Below are positions 16,931-24,792 of a stretch of 64,000 nt of DNA, piece after piece. The stretch is from an uncultured Erysipelotrichaceae bacterium (GTDB lineage: Bacteria > Bacillota_I > Bacilli_A > RFN20 > CAG-826): contig CACYSA010000008.1 of NCBI GenBank assembly GCA_902777015.1, positions 1-64,000 on the forward strand, read 5' to 3'. The notes beneath the pieces were generated by a model, which had not been told where the DNA came from, did no database searches, and saw nothing but the letters and a program-made list of their open reading frames with translations. The position numbers and the translations under genes were made by a program. The first letter of the stretch is position 1, and each line of letters begins with the position of its first letter.

Positions 16931-17593
16931 ATGGATTATAAAATTGTTGAAGTAAAAGAGAATCTTTTAATTGAGAATAACCAAAAAGCTCAGGAGTTAA
17001 GAGAACATTTGTCATCTAAAGGCGTTTATTTTATTAATGTCATGGCGTCTCCTGGAAGTGGTAAAACAACTTTATTAGTTAATTTAATAAATAGACTTAA
17101 AAATGATTATTCTATCGGAGTGATGGAAGCGGATATCGATGGGGATGTCGACGCGGATAGGATACATAAACTAACTGGTGTACCTTCTATTCAAGTCCAC
17201 ACTTCAGGAGCGTGTCATTTAACCGCGCAGATGGTTGAAGACGCGATTAATTCTTTTGATATTAAAGGTATTAATTTACTGATATTAGAGAATGTTGGCA
17301 ATCTTGTTTGCCCCGCTGAATTTGATACCGGTGCCCATCTTAATTTAGTTTTATTATCCATACCAGAGGGTGATGATAAGCCACTTAAATATCCTTTGAT
17401 GTTTGAAGTCGCTAATATCGTTGCTATTACAAAGATGGATACTTTACCAGCGTTTAACTTTGACATTAATAAATGCAAAGATAATATTCATTTAAGAAAC
17501 AAAGATATAGATGTCTATCCGATATCAGCATTAAAAGATGAAGGCATGGATGAATTAGCTAAGGCAATCAAAAAAGTCATCTATTATCAATAG
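16931..17593 (+). CDS. second HypB-type GTPase
   Basis: A 220-residue paralogue of the divergent HypB. It has ASPGSGKTTL (Walker A near 38), MEADIDGDVDA, GACHLTAQM with the CH metal ligands, LENVGNLVCPAEFDTGA and TKMD in place of NKID for base recognition. I start at ATG 16931, giving MDYKIVEVKENLL, because an upstream extended -10 sits about 7 bases before it and no ribosome site is present; the transcript would be leaderless. The 16-codon longer frame would begin upstream of that -10. Two HypB-like GTPases with one HypA suggest specialisation for two nickel clients or one GTPase with another metal. Confidence 0.8.
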   Translation: MDYKIVEVKENLLIENNQKAQELREHLSSKGVYFINVMASPGSGKTTLLVNLINRLKNDYSIGVMEADIDGDVDADRIHKLTGVPSIQVHTSGACHLTAQMVEDAINSFDIKGINLLILENVGNLVCPAEFDTGAHLNLVLLSIPEGDDKPLKYPLMFEVANIVAITKMDTLPAFNFDINKCKDNIHLRNKDIDVYPISALKDEGMDELAKAIKKVIYYQ

Positions 17594-17609
17594 TTCTAAT
17601 ATCAAAATA

Positions 17610-18968
17610 TCATAAACAAAATGTCATATAAGCAGGAATACAAATAATTCCATCTTCTCTAATAGATAGATTCTTTGGATGAATAATATAAGCTTTATCA
17701 ATTCTATTGCTGAATTTCTCGATAAACTTTTTCATTGATTCTGCTTTATATGATTTAGAGGATTTGACTTCTAAAGGTATTAGCTTTTGAGAAACTTTAT
17801 TTCCAGTTGTTAATAAAAAATCTATTTCTATATCGTTTCTATGTTTTTCTTCATTATATCTTGTATAAAAATATAATTTATAGCCGTTTGAGACAAGCAT
17901 TTGGGCAACTACGTTTTCAAAAAACATTCCTTGATTAATTGATAATTTATCTGACAATAACTCTTTATGATAATTTGTTTGTTTTTCATTGTTCTCATCA
18001 AATGTATGTGTTAAAAGCAATCCTGTGTCGGCCATATAGCACTTTACAAAATTTCTTTTTTCATTCAATGACAAGCCTAAATTGGGATCGGTACATAAGA
18101 AACATTCATTACAAATCATAGAATCACTTAACCAAAAGAAAGTTTCTTCATAATCAATTGAGGTACTATCAGTCGAAACTGAATTAATTCTTACTCTTTT
18201 TTCATGTTGTGATAAAAAAGAAGGAATTTGATCAAAGATTGATAAAACTTTCGATTGATAAGCTCTATCTATCTTATGTATATCATCTCGATATGTTTTT
18301 AATATATCGCGTTTTTCCCTTTCGCATTGAGCAAATTGCTTGCCATTTAACAAAAATTCATCGACAGCTTTAGGCATTCCTCCTACAAGCATATATTGTT
18401 TAAATAGGAACATCGCTTTCTTGTGAATTGAATCGTATAATGGAACTCTTTTTTCGAAGCAATCCTTAATGTACCCAATTAGCATTTCCTCACCTAATGC
18501 CCAAGCAAATTCTTCAAAATCCATAGGATACATAGTTATGCTTTGCTCTTCAGAAGGAATAAGAATGTCTCTGACATTTTCTTTTATAGATATTAAAGAA
18601 CCTGTCTCTATAAAGTCATACCTTCCGTCTTTAACAAGATGTTTAATAGCTTCTCTAGCTCTAGGAAATTTTTGCACTTCATCAAAAATGATTAATGATT
18701 CCCTTGGATATAATGGAGTATCGAACTCTAGTGACAAGACCATAAACAATGAATCTAAATTATCAAGAAGATTATTAAATGCTTCTTTAACAGAATTTGT
18801 AGTTTTAGAAAAATCGATAAGAATATAACTCTTATAATTATTCTTCGCAAATTCTTCTACAACTGTTGATTTTCCAATTCTACGAGCACCTTCAACCAAT
18901 ATCGCTTTTGATCCCTGTGTTTCATTTTTCCACTTTAGTAATTTATCATATATTTTTCTCTTAAACAT
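17610..18968 (-). CDS. AAA_14/DUF4143 ATPase 1, with PD-(D/E)XK-like C-terminus
   Basis: A 452-residue member of the abundant but little-understood AAA_14 plus DUF4143 family. Walker A GARRIGKS lies near residue 25 and Walker B LIIFDEVQKFP near 93. The middle has the family's FEEFAWALG and YMLVGGMPKAV segments. The C-terminus has IEIDFLL...IPLEVKSSKS near 378-400, which has the D...ExK pattern of a restriction-like nuclease fold. Start ATG with AAAGGAG at 8 bases; a longer frame has no site. It is close to ATPase 3 and more distant from ATPase 2. Its promoter is overlaid by 33-bp-spaced repeats, suggesting self-regulation. The biological role is not known to me. Confidence 0.82.
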   Translation of the reverse strand: MFKRKIYDKLLKWKNETQGSKAILVEGARRIGKSTVVEEFAKNNYKSYILIDFSKTTNSVKEAFNNLLDNLDSLFMVLSLEFDTPLYPRESLIIFDEVQKFPRAREAIKHLVKDGRYDFIETGSLISIKENVRDILIPSEEQSITMYPMDFEEFAWALGEEMLIGYIKDCFEKRVPLYDSIHKKAMFLFKQYMLVGGMPKAVDEFLLNGKQFAQCEREKRDILKTYRDDIHKIDRAYQSKVLSIFDQIPSFLSQHEKRVRINSVSTDSTSIDYEETFFWLSDSMICNECFLCTDPNLGLSLNEKRNFVKCYMADTGLLLTHTFDENNEKQTNYHKELLSDKLSINQGMFFENVVAQMLVSNGYKLYFYTRYNEEKHRNDIEIDFLLTTGNKVSQKLIPLEVKSSKSYKAESMKKFIEKFSNRIDKAYIIHPKNLSIREDGIICIPAYMTFCL

Positions 18969-18980
18969 ATTCAAACTCCT

Positions 18981-19055
18981 TTTACGCAATCATATTATGC
19001 TTGAAATATCAAAAAAGCGCAAACATTATAATGATAAAATATCAAAAAAGCGCAA
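18981..19055 (-). promoter_or_regulatory. 33-bp-spaced repeat promoter module of ATPase 1
   Basis: AAATATCAAAAAAGCGCAA (plus-strand form) occurs at 19004-19022 and 19037-19055, 19 of 19 identical and 33 bases apart. A degenerate third copy ends in ACGCAA at 18989, again 33 bases away. On the minus strand the middle copy supplies the -35 TTGCGC, with a 17-base spacer to CATAAT (-10). The upstream copy likewise precedes a TATAAT. The third copy lies between the -10 and the ribosome site. The arrangement is that of repressor sites covering a promoter. Confidence 0.75.
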
Positions 19056-19152
19056 TTAACAATAGATAATAAGGTACGTTCAAGAAAAAAATTCTAAATA
19101 AACACCTCTAATGTTTCGCATTTTTAAACAAGCATATATAATGTTTGTAGGT

Positions 19153-19656
19153 ATGAACACTCCGTTATCCAACAAACAGTTTTTAGATAGATTAAATAAC
19201 GATAAAGAATTAAGGAATAGGAGAGATGAATTAGTGAAGGGACAACATCCTGAAACTTTAGTCATCACTTGTTCTGATTCAAGAGTGGTTCCTGAATTTA
19301 TCTTTAATTGTTCTTTAGGGGATATCTTTGTTATTAGAACCGCGGGTAATGTCATTAACGAAGGTGAATTAGCGACAGTCGAATACGCGATTGAACACTT
19401 AAAAGTTAAACATATCATTGTTTTAGGCCATACCCACTGTGGAGCGGTACACGCTGCAATACATAACGAACAAGGTAGATATTTATACCCAATATTAAAT
19501 AGAATCAAAGCTAATATCGGTAACATATGTGATGAATCAGAAGCTTCTAAAATAAACGCTATTAGGGAAGTTAATTATTTAAAAGAAAAGTTCCCTCAGT
19601 ATGAAGGAACTATTGAATACAAGATATACGATATAGAAACTTCAGAATCACGCTGA
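19153..19656 (+). CDS. beta-class carbonic anhydrase
   Basis: A 167-residue zinc enzyme that interconverts CO2 and bicarbonate. The beta-class motifs are ITCSDSRVVPE (zinc Cys plus the Asp/Arg dyad) near residue 37 and LGHTHCGAV (zinc His and Cys) near 97, with VIRTAGNVI between. The start at MNTPLSNKQF is chosen because TATAAT ends 10 bases upstream; two earlier in-frame ATGs lie before or inside that -10. The transcript would have almost no leader. It is a single gene between AAA_14 ATPase genes on the opposite strand. Confidence 0.88.
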   Translation: MNTPLSNKQFLDRLNNDKELRNRRDELVKGQHPETLVITCSDSRVVPEFIFNCSLGDIFVIRTAGNVINEGELATVEYAIEHLKVKHIIVLGHTHCGAVHAAIHNEQGRYLYPILNRIKANIGNICDESEASKINAIREVNYLKEKFPQYEGTIEYKIYDIETSESR

Positions 19657-19676
19657 ATATATTAGGGCGTTCAAGA

Positions 19677-20954
19677 CTAGATATATTCAATTGGAAGAGA
19701 ATAAAGGTTCTCTCTTAATTTCAATTTGTATTCGCCTGTGCAAATAATAGCTCCCATACCTCTTTTTTTATCAACATCTTTGTCCAAAACAGTAAAAGCA
19801 TCGGCATCACTTGCAGTAGGATTACTTCCTTTTTTTATTTCAACCGGATAAAGAATACCATTTTCTTCGATGATGATATCAATCTCGCTTTCTTCAAATT
19901 CTTCCGTAACGTTTCCGTTTGAGTCTGTTTTCTTTTTCTTAACTTTGTCTTTACCGCGATAATAGTAAATGTATTTGGAATAGTCTTTTCCGATATTGAT
20001 AAATGATTTGATAATTTCGTTAACAACAAAAGTCTCAAACATATGACCCGCAATGGCACCATTTTTCAAAGTATCAGGAGTTAACCAAGAAGTAAGGAAG
20101 CATGCTAGCCCAGTATCCCTAAAATAAATTTTAGGTGATTTTATTGCGCGGTTAAGATGTGAATTGTGATACGGTTGAAGCAAACAAACGATATCTGTTT
20201 TAATCAAAATGCCAATCCATAGTTTGACTGTCTCTGCGCTTATTCCAATGTCATTAGCAATATTTGTGTAATCAAGTATTTGCCCTGTTCTAGCGGCAAC
20301 AGAGACCAAGAATCTATAAAATGTTTGATAGTCTCTTATCTTGGTAATCTTATAAACGTCTCTTTCAATATATGTTCTAACATAATCTTGATAAAACTCT
20401 TCCCAATCTTTTTCTGGATGTTCATATAATTTTGGATAAAAACCTCTATGAATCTTTTTCCATATATCGGTATATTTTTTTAATTCTTTTTCTCTATTTT
20501 TGATATATGCATCAGTCGGTATAAACCTCTCATTAAAATCTATGCTGTTTATTTCTCTCAAAGAAAGACCTGCTAGTTCAACAATTCCAACCATCCCAGA
20601 CAAGGAATCAGATAGCCCTTCCATTAAAGACCACTTCTGAGATCCTGAGAAAAGATAATTACTATAAGATGAGACATTATCCAATATATCTTTAACTGAG
20701 CTCAATAATTTTGGACATTCTTGAACTTCATTGATAAATAAAGGTCTATCAAAACTTTCCATAAAACCCTGTGGATCACTATCAGCAGCGTCAAGAAGAT
20801 TTGGATTTTTTAAATTTATTCTTCTAACGCTAGGGAACAATTCTTTTGTCATTCTGGTTTTCCCAACTTGCCTTGCTCCAGTAACCGCTACACTTTTATA
20901 TGATTGATATTTTTTAATCAACAATGGTTCAATTGCTCTATTTATATAAGACAT
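19677..20954 (-). CDS. AAA_14/DUF4143 ATPase 2
   Basis: A 425-residue ATPase of the AAA_14 plus DUF4143 family but from a different subgroup than its two neighbours. Walker A is GARQVGKT near residue 27, Walker B LFINEVQECP near 73 (Asn replaces the usual first acidic residue), and a sensor-like LFSGSQK near 104. The DUF4143 region contains the ETFVVNEIIKS segment, and the C-terminus has SEIDIII...YPVEIKKGS, the D...ExK pattern of a nuclease-like fold. Upstream lie two similar 13-base repeats at a 21-base interval. The role is unknown. Confidence 0.8.
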   Translation of the reverse strand: MSYINRAIEPLLIKKYQSYKSVAVTGARQVGKTRMTKELFPSVRRINLKNPNLLDAADSDPQGFMESFDRPLFINEVQECPKLLSSVKDILDNVSSYSNYLFSGSQKWSLMEGLSDSLSGMVGIVELAGLSLREINSIDFNERFIPTDAYIKNREKELKKYTDIWKKIHRGFYPKLYEHPEKDWEEFYQDYVRTYIERDVYKITKIRDYQTFYRFLVSVAARTGQILDYTNIANDIGISAETVKLWIGILIKTDIVCLLQPYHNSHLNRAIKSPKIYFRDTGLACFLTSWLTPDTLKNGAIAGHMFETFVVNEIIKSFINIGKDYSKYIYYYRGKDKVKKKKTDSNGNVTEEFEESEIDIIIEENGILYPVEIKKGSNPTASDADAFTVLDKDVDKKRGMGAIICTGEYKLKLRENLYSLPIEYI

Positions 20955-20970
20955 AGTAAACGCCCTTTCT

Positions 20971-21004
20971 GACTTTTTCCAAATTCAATTTGATTTTAGC
21001 CAAA
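20971..21004 (-). promoter_or_regulatory. two direct repeats upstream of ATPase 2
   Basis: GACTTTTTCCAAA (20971) and GATTTTAGCCAAA (20992) match at 10 of 13 positions and start 21 bases (two helical turns) apart, immediately upstream of the ATPase 2 start. They are shorter and more diverged than the repeats of the other two ATPase genes, so the assignment is tentative. Confidence 0.35.
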
Positions 21005-21066
21005 CGCGATAAAAAAGCAACTCTTACTGGTAAAACACTATGATTTTTGTCTTGGTTTATAATATA

Positions 21067-22383
21067 TTATAAAAACATAATTAAATAGATAGGTAAAGTT
21101 ATAAGATTGCTTTCTTTTTTTACTACGTTCTTATTCCCAAAAACAAACCCCAAAGGAATATTGTAATTGCCATCAGGATCCACTAATTTAGGAATTGCTC
21201 TGAAGTTGGTTTGATCGTTGCCTGATTTGATTTCAACTGGTAAAACACGCAAATTATTATAATCGTTGATTAAAAAATCAACCTCTCCAACTTTTTTACT
21301 ATCAAAATAATATAGTTCGTGACCATGAGCAATTAATTCCATTGCTGCTGCGGTTTCGTAAACAGAACCTAAATTTATCCCTTTATTTTTGTTTAACACA
21401 GCATCGATGTTATTTCTATACAAAATATTAGTTAATATGCCTACATCATTATAATAGACCTTCAAGAGATTCTTACTTCTGCTTTCAGTCAATGGAAAAA
21501 CAGGGTTAGATACAGCTCTAGAAGGTAAAGAAATTCCGGAATCAAACAAATAATCAAACTCATCTTCATATTTTTCTAAATTTGAATCATCTTTATCTTC
21601 AATTTTCTTGAATTGAATTCGTTTGACTTTGTTTGCCATATTGGAGGAAAGAAGATTATATATTCTTTTAATTTTTAATTTATGTTCTTTATCATATTTT
21701 GAACAATCGTCATTGTAAAAGCCATAAATTTCACTATGAACTCTTCTCATCTCCGAAACATTTCTGTTATTCACATATTGAATAACCGCATCAGGCAGAC
21801 CGCCACTAAGAAGATAATCTTGAAATAGTCTCAATGTTATTTGGTGAATACTTTCATTAATTGGCTTTAAATTAGAAAAACAATCTTTTAAGTAACTAAT
21901 TACATCTTTTCCGTAATTGTTTGCCCATAAAAATTCCTCAAAATCCATAGGGAACATCCTTTTTTCAGTAATCGATCCCATAGGAATAAACGAATGACGA
22001 AGTGTGATTCCAAGAAGCGATCCACTAACAATGTATCTATATTTGTTTTCTTTATAGAGAGGTTTTAGCATTGTCATTAAATGCGGATAATACTGAATCT
22101 CATCTAAAAAGACGATTGTATCCTCACTGTTGTTAAGCCCGGCAAACATAGATCCGACTAATAAATAAAAATCCTTTGTTGTTTTAATATTCGCAAATCT
22201 TTTTTCGGTTTCAAAATCATCTTTTAAGTCAATTTCAGCATAATGTTTAAAAGATGTTTTAGCTGTTTCTCTAATAATGTAACTTTTTCCAATTTGTCTA
22301 GCTCCATAGACAATAAGGATTTTTGCATTGTCCTTCGCTTCATAATATTTATATAATTCCGATTCTATTTTGCGTTCAAACAT
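21067..22383 (-). CDS. AAA_14/DUF4143 ATPase 3
   Basis: A 438-residue ATPase related to ATPase 1. Walker A is GARQIGKS near residue 28 and Walker B is IVFLDEIQYYP near 91. It shares MDFEEFLWANN, YLKDCF and LFQDYLLSGGLPDAV with ATPase 1. The C-terminus has VGEVDFLI...PVEIKSGND near 366-388, a D...ExK nuclease-like pattern. The start ATG follows AAAGGAG. Its promoter is covered by three copies of its own 33-bp-spaced repeat, different in sequence from that of ATPase 1. Confidence 0.82.
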   Translation of the reverse strand: MFERKIESELYKYYEAKDNAKILIVYGARQIGKSYIIRETAKTSFKHYAEIDLKDDFETEKRFANIKTTKDFYLLVGSMFAGLNNSEDTIVFLDEIQYYPHLMTMLKPLYKENKYRYIVSGSLLGITLRHSFIPMGSITEKRMFPMDFEEFLWANNYGKDVISYLKDCFSNLKPINESIHQITLRLFQDYLLSGGLPDAVIQYVNNRNVSEMRRVHSEIYGFYNDDCSKYDKEHKLKIKRIYNLLSSNMANKVKRIQFKKIEDKDDSNLEKYEDEFDYLFDSGISLPSRAVSNPVFPLTESRSKNLLKVYYNDVGILTNILYRNNIDAVLNKNKGINLGSVYETAAAMELIAHGHELYYFDSKKVGEVDFLINDYNNLRVLPVEIKSGNDQTNFRAIPKLVDPDGNYNIPLGFVFGNKNVVKKESNLITLPIYLIMFL

Positions 22384-22400
22384 AGTTTAGACTCCTTTTA

Positions 22401-22481
22401 TCAGGTTTTTCCAATGTTATTATAGGTAAAATAATCGGTTTTTCCAATATTTTTCTTCTGTGAAATATCGGTTTTTCCAAT
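22401..22481 (-). promoter_or_regulatory. 33-bp-spaced repeat promoter module of ATPase 3
   Basis: The plus-strand unit (A)TCGGTTTTTCCAAT occurs at 22434-22448 and 22467-22481, with a near-identical copy at 22401-22415 (one-base difference). Ends fall at 22415, 22448 and 22481, exactly 33 bases apart. On the minus strand the middle copy gives the -35 TTGGAA, a 17-base spacer and a perfect TATAAT; the first copy lies between the -10 and the AAAGGAG site. This is the same geometry as for ATPase 1. Confidence 0.8.
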
Positions 22482-22528
22482 AATGAAAAGCACAAACCTT
22501 TAAACGACATTGAAATAATCAATATATT

Positions 22529-22575
22529 TGCATGTTTTTCGACATATATTTTTATAGTTTATGCATGTTTTTCGA
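22529..22575 (-). promoter_or_regulatory. orphan 33-bp-spaced repeat module
   Basis: TGCATGTTTTTCGA occurs at 22529-22542 and 22562-22575, identical over 14 bases and 33 bases apart. On the minus strand TTATCG and TATAAA at 16-base spacing could form a promoter with one copy over the -35 and one after the -10. No gene follows directly; the next module belongs to ATPase 3. It may be what is left of a lost ATPase gene. Confidence 0.6.
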
Positions 22576-22586
22576 TAGTTAAATAA

Positions 22587-22711
22587 TTACTTGGTGTATA
22601 TATTCTTAAGGAGATAAGATTTTCCGCATCTACTGATACCAGTAATAACCTTTGGAAACCCGTTATTTTTTGTATTAATAAGTTGATTTAATATTTGACA
22701 CGTTCAATCAT
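22587..22711 (-). pseudogene. 5' fragment of a fourth AAA_14-type ATPase gene
   Basis: On the minus strand a strong AAGGAG site precedes an ATG reading MIERVK; after a one-base shift the frame continues NQLINTKNNGFPKVITG then ISRCGKSYLLKNIY before a stop. This is the typical N-terminus and Walker A of an AAA_14 ATPase (ITGxxRCGKSYLL) of yet another subgroup. Everything after the Walker A is missing. The fragment thus carries both a frameshift and a 3' truncation. Confidence 0.7.
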
Positions 22712-22960
22712 AAAATCTCCTTTTTGGTTAATTACTACCTTTTTTCGATTTCTTTATATAACTTGGATATTATATTCTTTCAAGAATGATCAAAAAACAG
22801 CATATTGTCGTCACCTATTCAACTTTGTATTAACGAATTATTATATTAATATAATAAACGCGAAGAAAGCTTGCGTCTTTTAAGCATATCCTATTCCCTG
22901 TTACGGGGTGCGAACGTACTCATAGTCAACACCAATATCCCAACATTAACGTATGTTAGC

Positions 22961-22995
22961 AAAAAAATTCCCCACTTTTATGTGGTGGGAAAATG
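22961..22995 (-). terminator. intrinsic terminator of the acyltransferase gene
   Basis: On the minus strand TTCCCACCAC, a short loop and GTGGGGAA form a slightly bulged stem followed by TTTTTTT. It sits just after the stop of the PlsC-type gene. Confidence 0.7.
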
Positions 22996-23008
22996 TCATG
23001 CGATGAAA

Positions 23009-24241
23009 CTATATTTTGTTATTGAGATATTTATACAATTCTTCACACGCTAGAGACATCTTGGTGACGGAGAATTTTTCACATTTTGGATAGACATAAA
23101 ATGTATCGTTGAGTGTATTTAAATCAACACAATCACCAAATTTACCAAGATATTCATATTCGATATGTACTGAATAATGATCTTTAGCCAATAAGATGAC
23201 TTCATAATCTTCATCTTTATATCGACCAGTTAATTTAAATCCATTCATATCATGGACTAGTTTACCCATGCCTAAATCGATATATCCTTTAGCGTTAGGT
23301 AAGGCATCCACTCGTACTGGACATTCAAAATGATATCTATTTTCTAATACTTCTTTTTTGACATTATTTCTTTCCCATTCATACCAATCTGGAACATATG
23401 GGAATTCAGTTTCACCTTCTAAAGCATGTAAAACACCATGTTCATCCATTTCATAAGTTTTACCACAGTGATTGCACTTTAGCTGTATACCGTCACTGCT
23501 CATTTCATATTCAGTTAAGCAGTGTGGACATTGATATAAGACTTTATGTAATCCTTTAGCCCTATTCTTATCTTTTAAAAGTATCCCACTTTCTCTAAGC
23601 CATTTATAATCATCGTATTCAAGAGCTTCTTGTAATCTAACATCTAGTTCTTTAACAGATAGTTTTTCTACTTCTTCTTTCGTAGCGATGCATTTTAAAG
23701 TTGCTTCCAATCCTTTAATTTTTCTTCTTTTTGGATTATAGAAAGGTTCGACAATATGGTCACCATGTGTGGTTAACGTTACTAAAGGCACTTTAAACAT
23801 CTTCGCTAAAGCGGCATTACTTTCAGGTATGATGGCTTTTGTGCCACATAATGAATATCTAGCTTCAGGATAGATTACCATAATATCGCCGTTTTTAAGA
23901 ACTGTTTTGATATGCCTTAATAAATTAACATCGTTAGTGAATTTCCTTTTACAGATTCCCCCTATGGAACGTAATAACCATTCTCTTTTAATAAACCCGT
24001 CAATGGCCACAACATAATTACATCTATTTGGTAATATCGCTCTTTCGAGCACCATCAAATCATAGTAAGAATTATGATTACCCATTAAGATATATGGAGG
24101 TTTGATGCCTTCCATATTTACTTTATTAATAATCTGCCCTTGTTTCTTGGTTGTTAAAGGGGCAATAATCTTCATCAAAAACCTTAGTCGTTGACGACAT
24201 GGAGGCTTTTTCATATCAAAGCGTTTTATATTATCTAACAT
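23009..24241 (-). CDS. PlsC-type lysophospholipid acyltransferase with zinc ribbon
   Basis: A 410-residue protein. Residues about 45-200 are a PlsC/LPLAT domain with the catalytic HX4D motif in NHNSYYD near 57 and YPEARYS near 128 in the position of the PEGTR block. Near residue 237 a zinc ribbon (CPHC and CNHC) follows, then about 150 residues that I cannot assign. It probably acylates lysophosphatidate or a related lipid. No ribosome site is visible; TAAAAT ends 9 bases before the ATG, suggesting a very short leader. It is a single gene with its own terminator. Confidence 0.8.
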   Translation of the reverse strand: MLDNIKRFDMKKPPCRQRLRFLMKIIAPLTTKKQGQIINKVNMEGIKPPYILMGNHNSYYDLMVLERAILPNRCNYVVAIDGFIKREWLLRSIGGICKRKFTNDVNLLRHIKTVLKNGDIMVIYPEARYSLCGTKAIIPESNAALAKMFKVPLVTLTTHGDHIVEPFYNPKRRKIKGLEATLKCIATKEEVEKLSVKELDVRLQEALEYDDYKWLRESGILLKDKNRAKGLHKVLYQCPHCLTEYEMSSDGIQLKCNHCGKTYEMDEHGVLHALEGETEFPYVPDWYEWERNNVKKEVLENRYHFECPVRVDALPNAKGYIDLGMGKLVHDMNGFKLTGRYKDEDYEVILLAKDHYSVHIEYEYLGKFGDCVDLNTLNDTFYVYPKCEKFSVTKMSLACEELYKYLNNKI

Positions 24242-24301
24242 TGCTTTTATATTTTAGCCTAATTAAATTAAAATTACATATAGAGGAAGTACATAAACAA
24301 T

Positions 24302-24787
24302 ATGAAACAGACATATACAATTGGTGACAAACAATATAGTAGAGAACAACTAATAGCGTTAGGTAAAGATAAATATCCAAAATTTAATCTAATACCAAGG
24401 ATTGTTGGTATTCTTCTATTTTCTGTTGGTTTGTTAGTATGTGGTTTATTAGGTATAGTTTTATTAATCCTCAATGTATCAGGAGTGTTTGCAGATCCTG
24501 AATTCCCTATTTGGGTATTCTTTATACCATTAGGTATATTTGGCACTCTAGTTTTAGCGGGTATCATCTGTTTTGTTTGTTCCTTTATTAGAAAACCAGA
24601 TGAAGCATATATCCAACACGCGATTAAATATTTAACTAAATTAGAAATAAATAATAAAAGTATTGATCTAAATCAAACTCTTAGTCCAAGAGACCAAGAA
24701 ACATTAGCGAGAAACGAAAGACTCCTTAAAGGTGGAGTCATCACTCAAGAAGAATTTGATAGAAGAAAAGAAGAATTATTTAAATAA
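24302..24787 (+). CDS. membrane protein with C-terminal SHOCT domain (paralogue B)
   Basis: A 161-residue paralogue of the protein at 9893-10402: GDKQYSREQLIALGKDKYPKF, two membrane helices (about 33-58 and 69-95), RKPDEAYIQHAIKYLTKLE, then the SHOCT-like end LLKGGVITQEEFDRRKEELF. Similarity runs the whole length and is strongest at the two ends, with the membrane part diverged. The ribosome site AGAGGAAG is unusually far (about 12 bases) from the ATG. The function is unknown. Confidence 0.75.
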   Translation: MKQTYTIGDKQYSREQLIALGKDKYPKFNLIPRIVGILLFSVGLLVCGLLGIVLLILNVSGVFADPEFPIWVFFIPLGIFGTLVLAGIICFVCSFIRKPDEAYIQHAIKYLTKLEINNKSIDLNQTLSPRDQETLARNERLLKGGVITQEEFDRRKEELFK

Positions 24788-24792
24788 CTTTA

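Larger units (their letters stand above)
22384..23008. other. intergenic region with gene and promoter remnants
   Basis: This 625-base stretch holds no intact gene. It contains the ATPase 3 promoter repeats, the orphan repeat module, the 5' stub of a fourth AAA_14 gene, and the terminator of the acyltransferase gene. The part at about 22750-22950 shows nothing I can assign; two short plus-strand frames there look like chance. Confidence 0.6.

Noticed and set aside
18981-22481. Plasmid-type iterons or a replication origin at the 33-bp repeats
   Set aside because: No Rep gene or DnaA boxes adjoin, and the repeats overlay good -35/-10 elements of the ATPase genes, which fits operators better.
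22890-22940. tRNA-like T-arm (GTTCGCACCCC on the minus strand)
   Set aside because: No acceptor stem, anticodon arm or CCA-compatible end could be paired around it.
22695-23053. Two 60-codon plus-strand frames in the gap before the acyltransferase gene
   Set aside because: They have no ribosome sites and run across the terminator and the ATPase stub.
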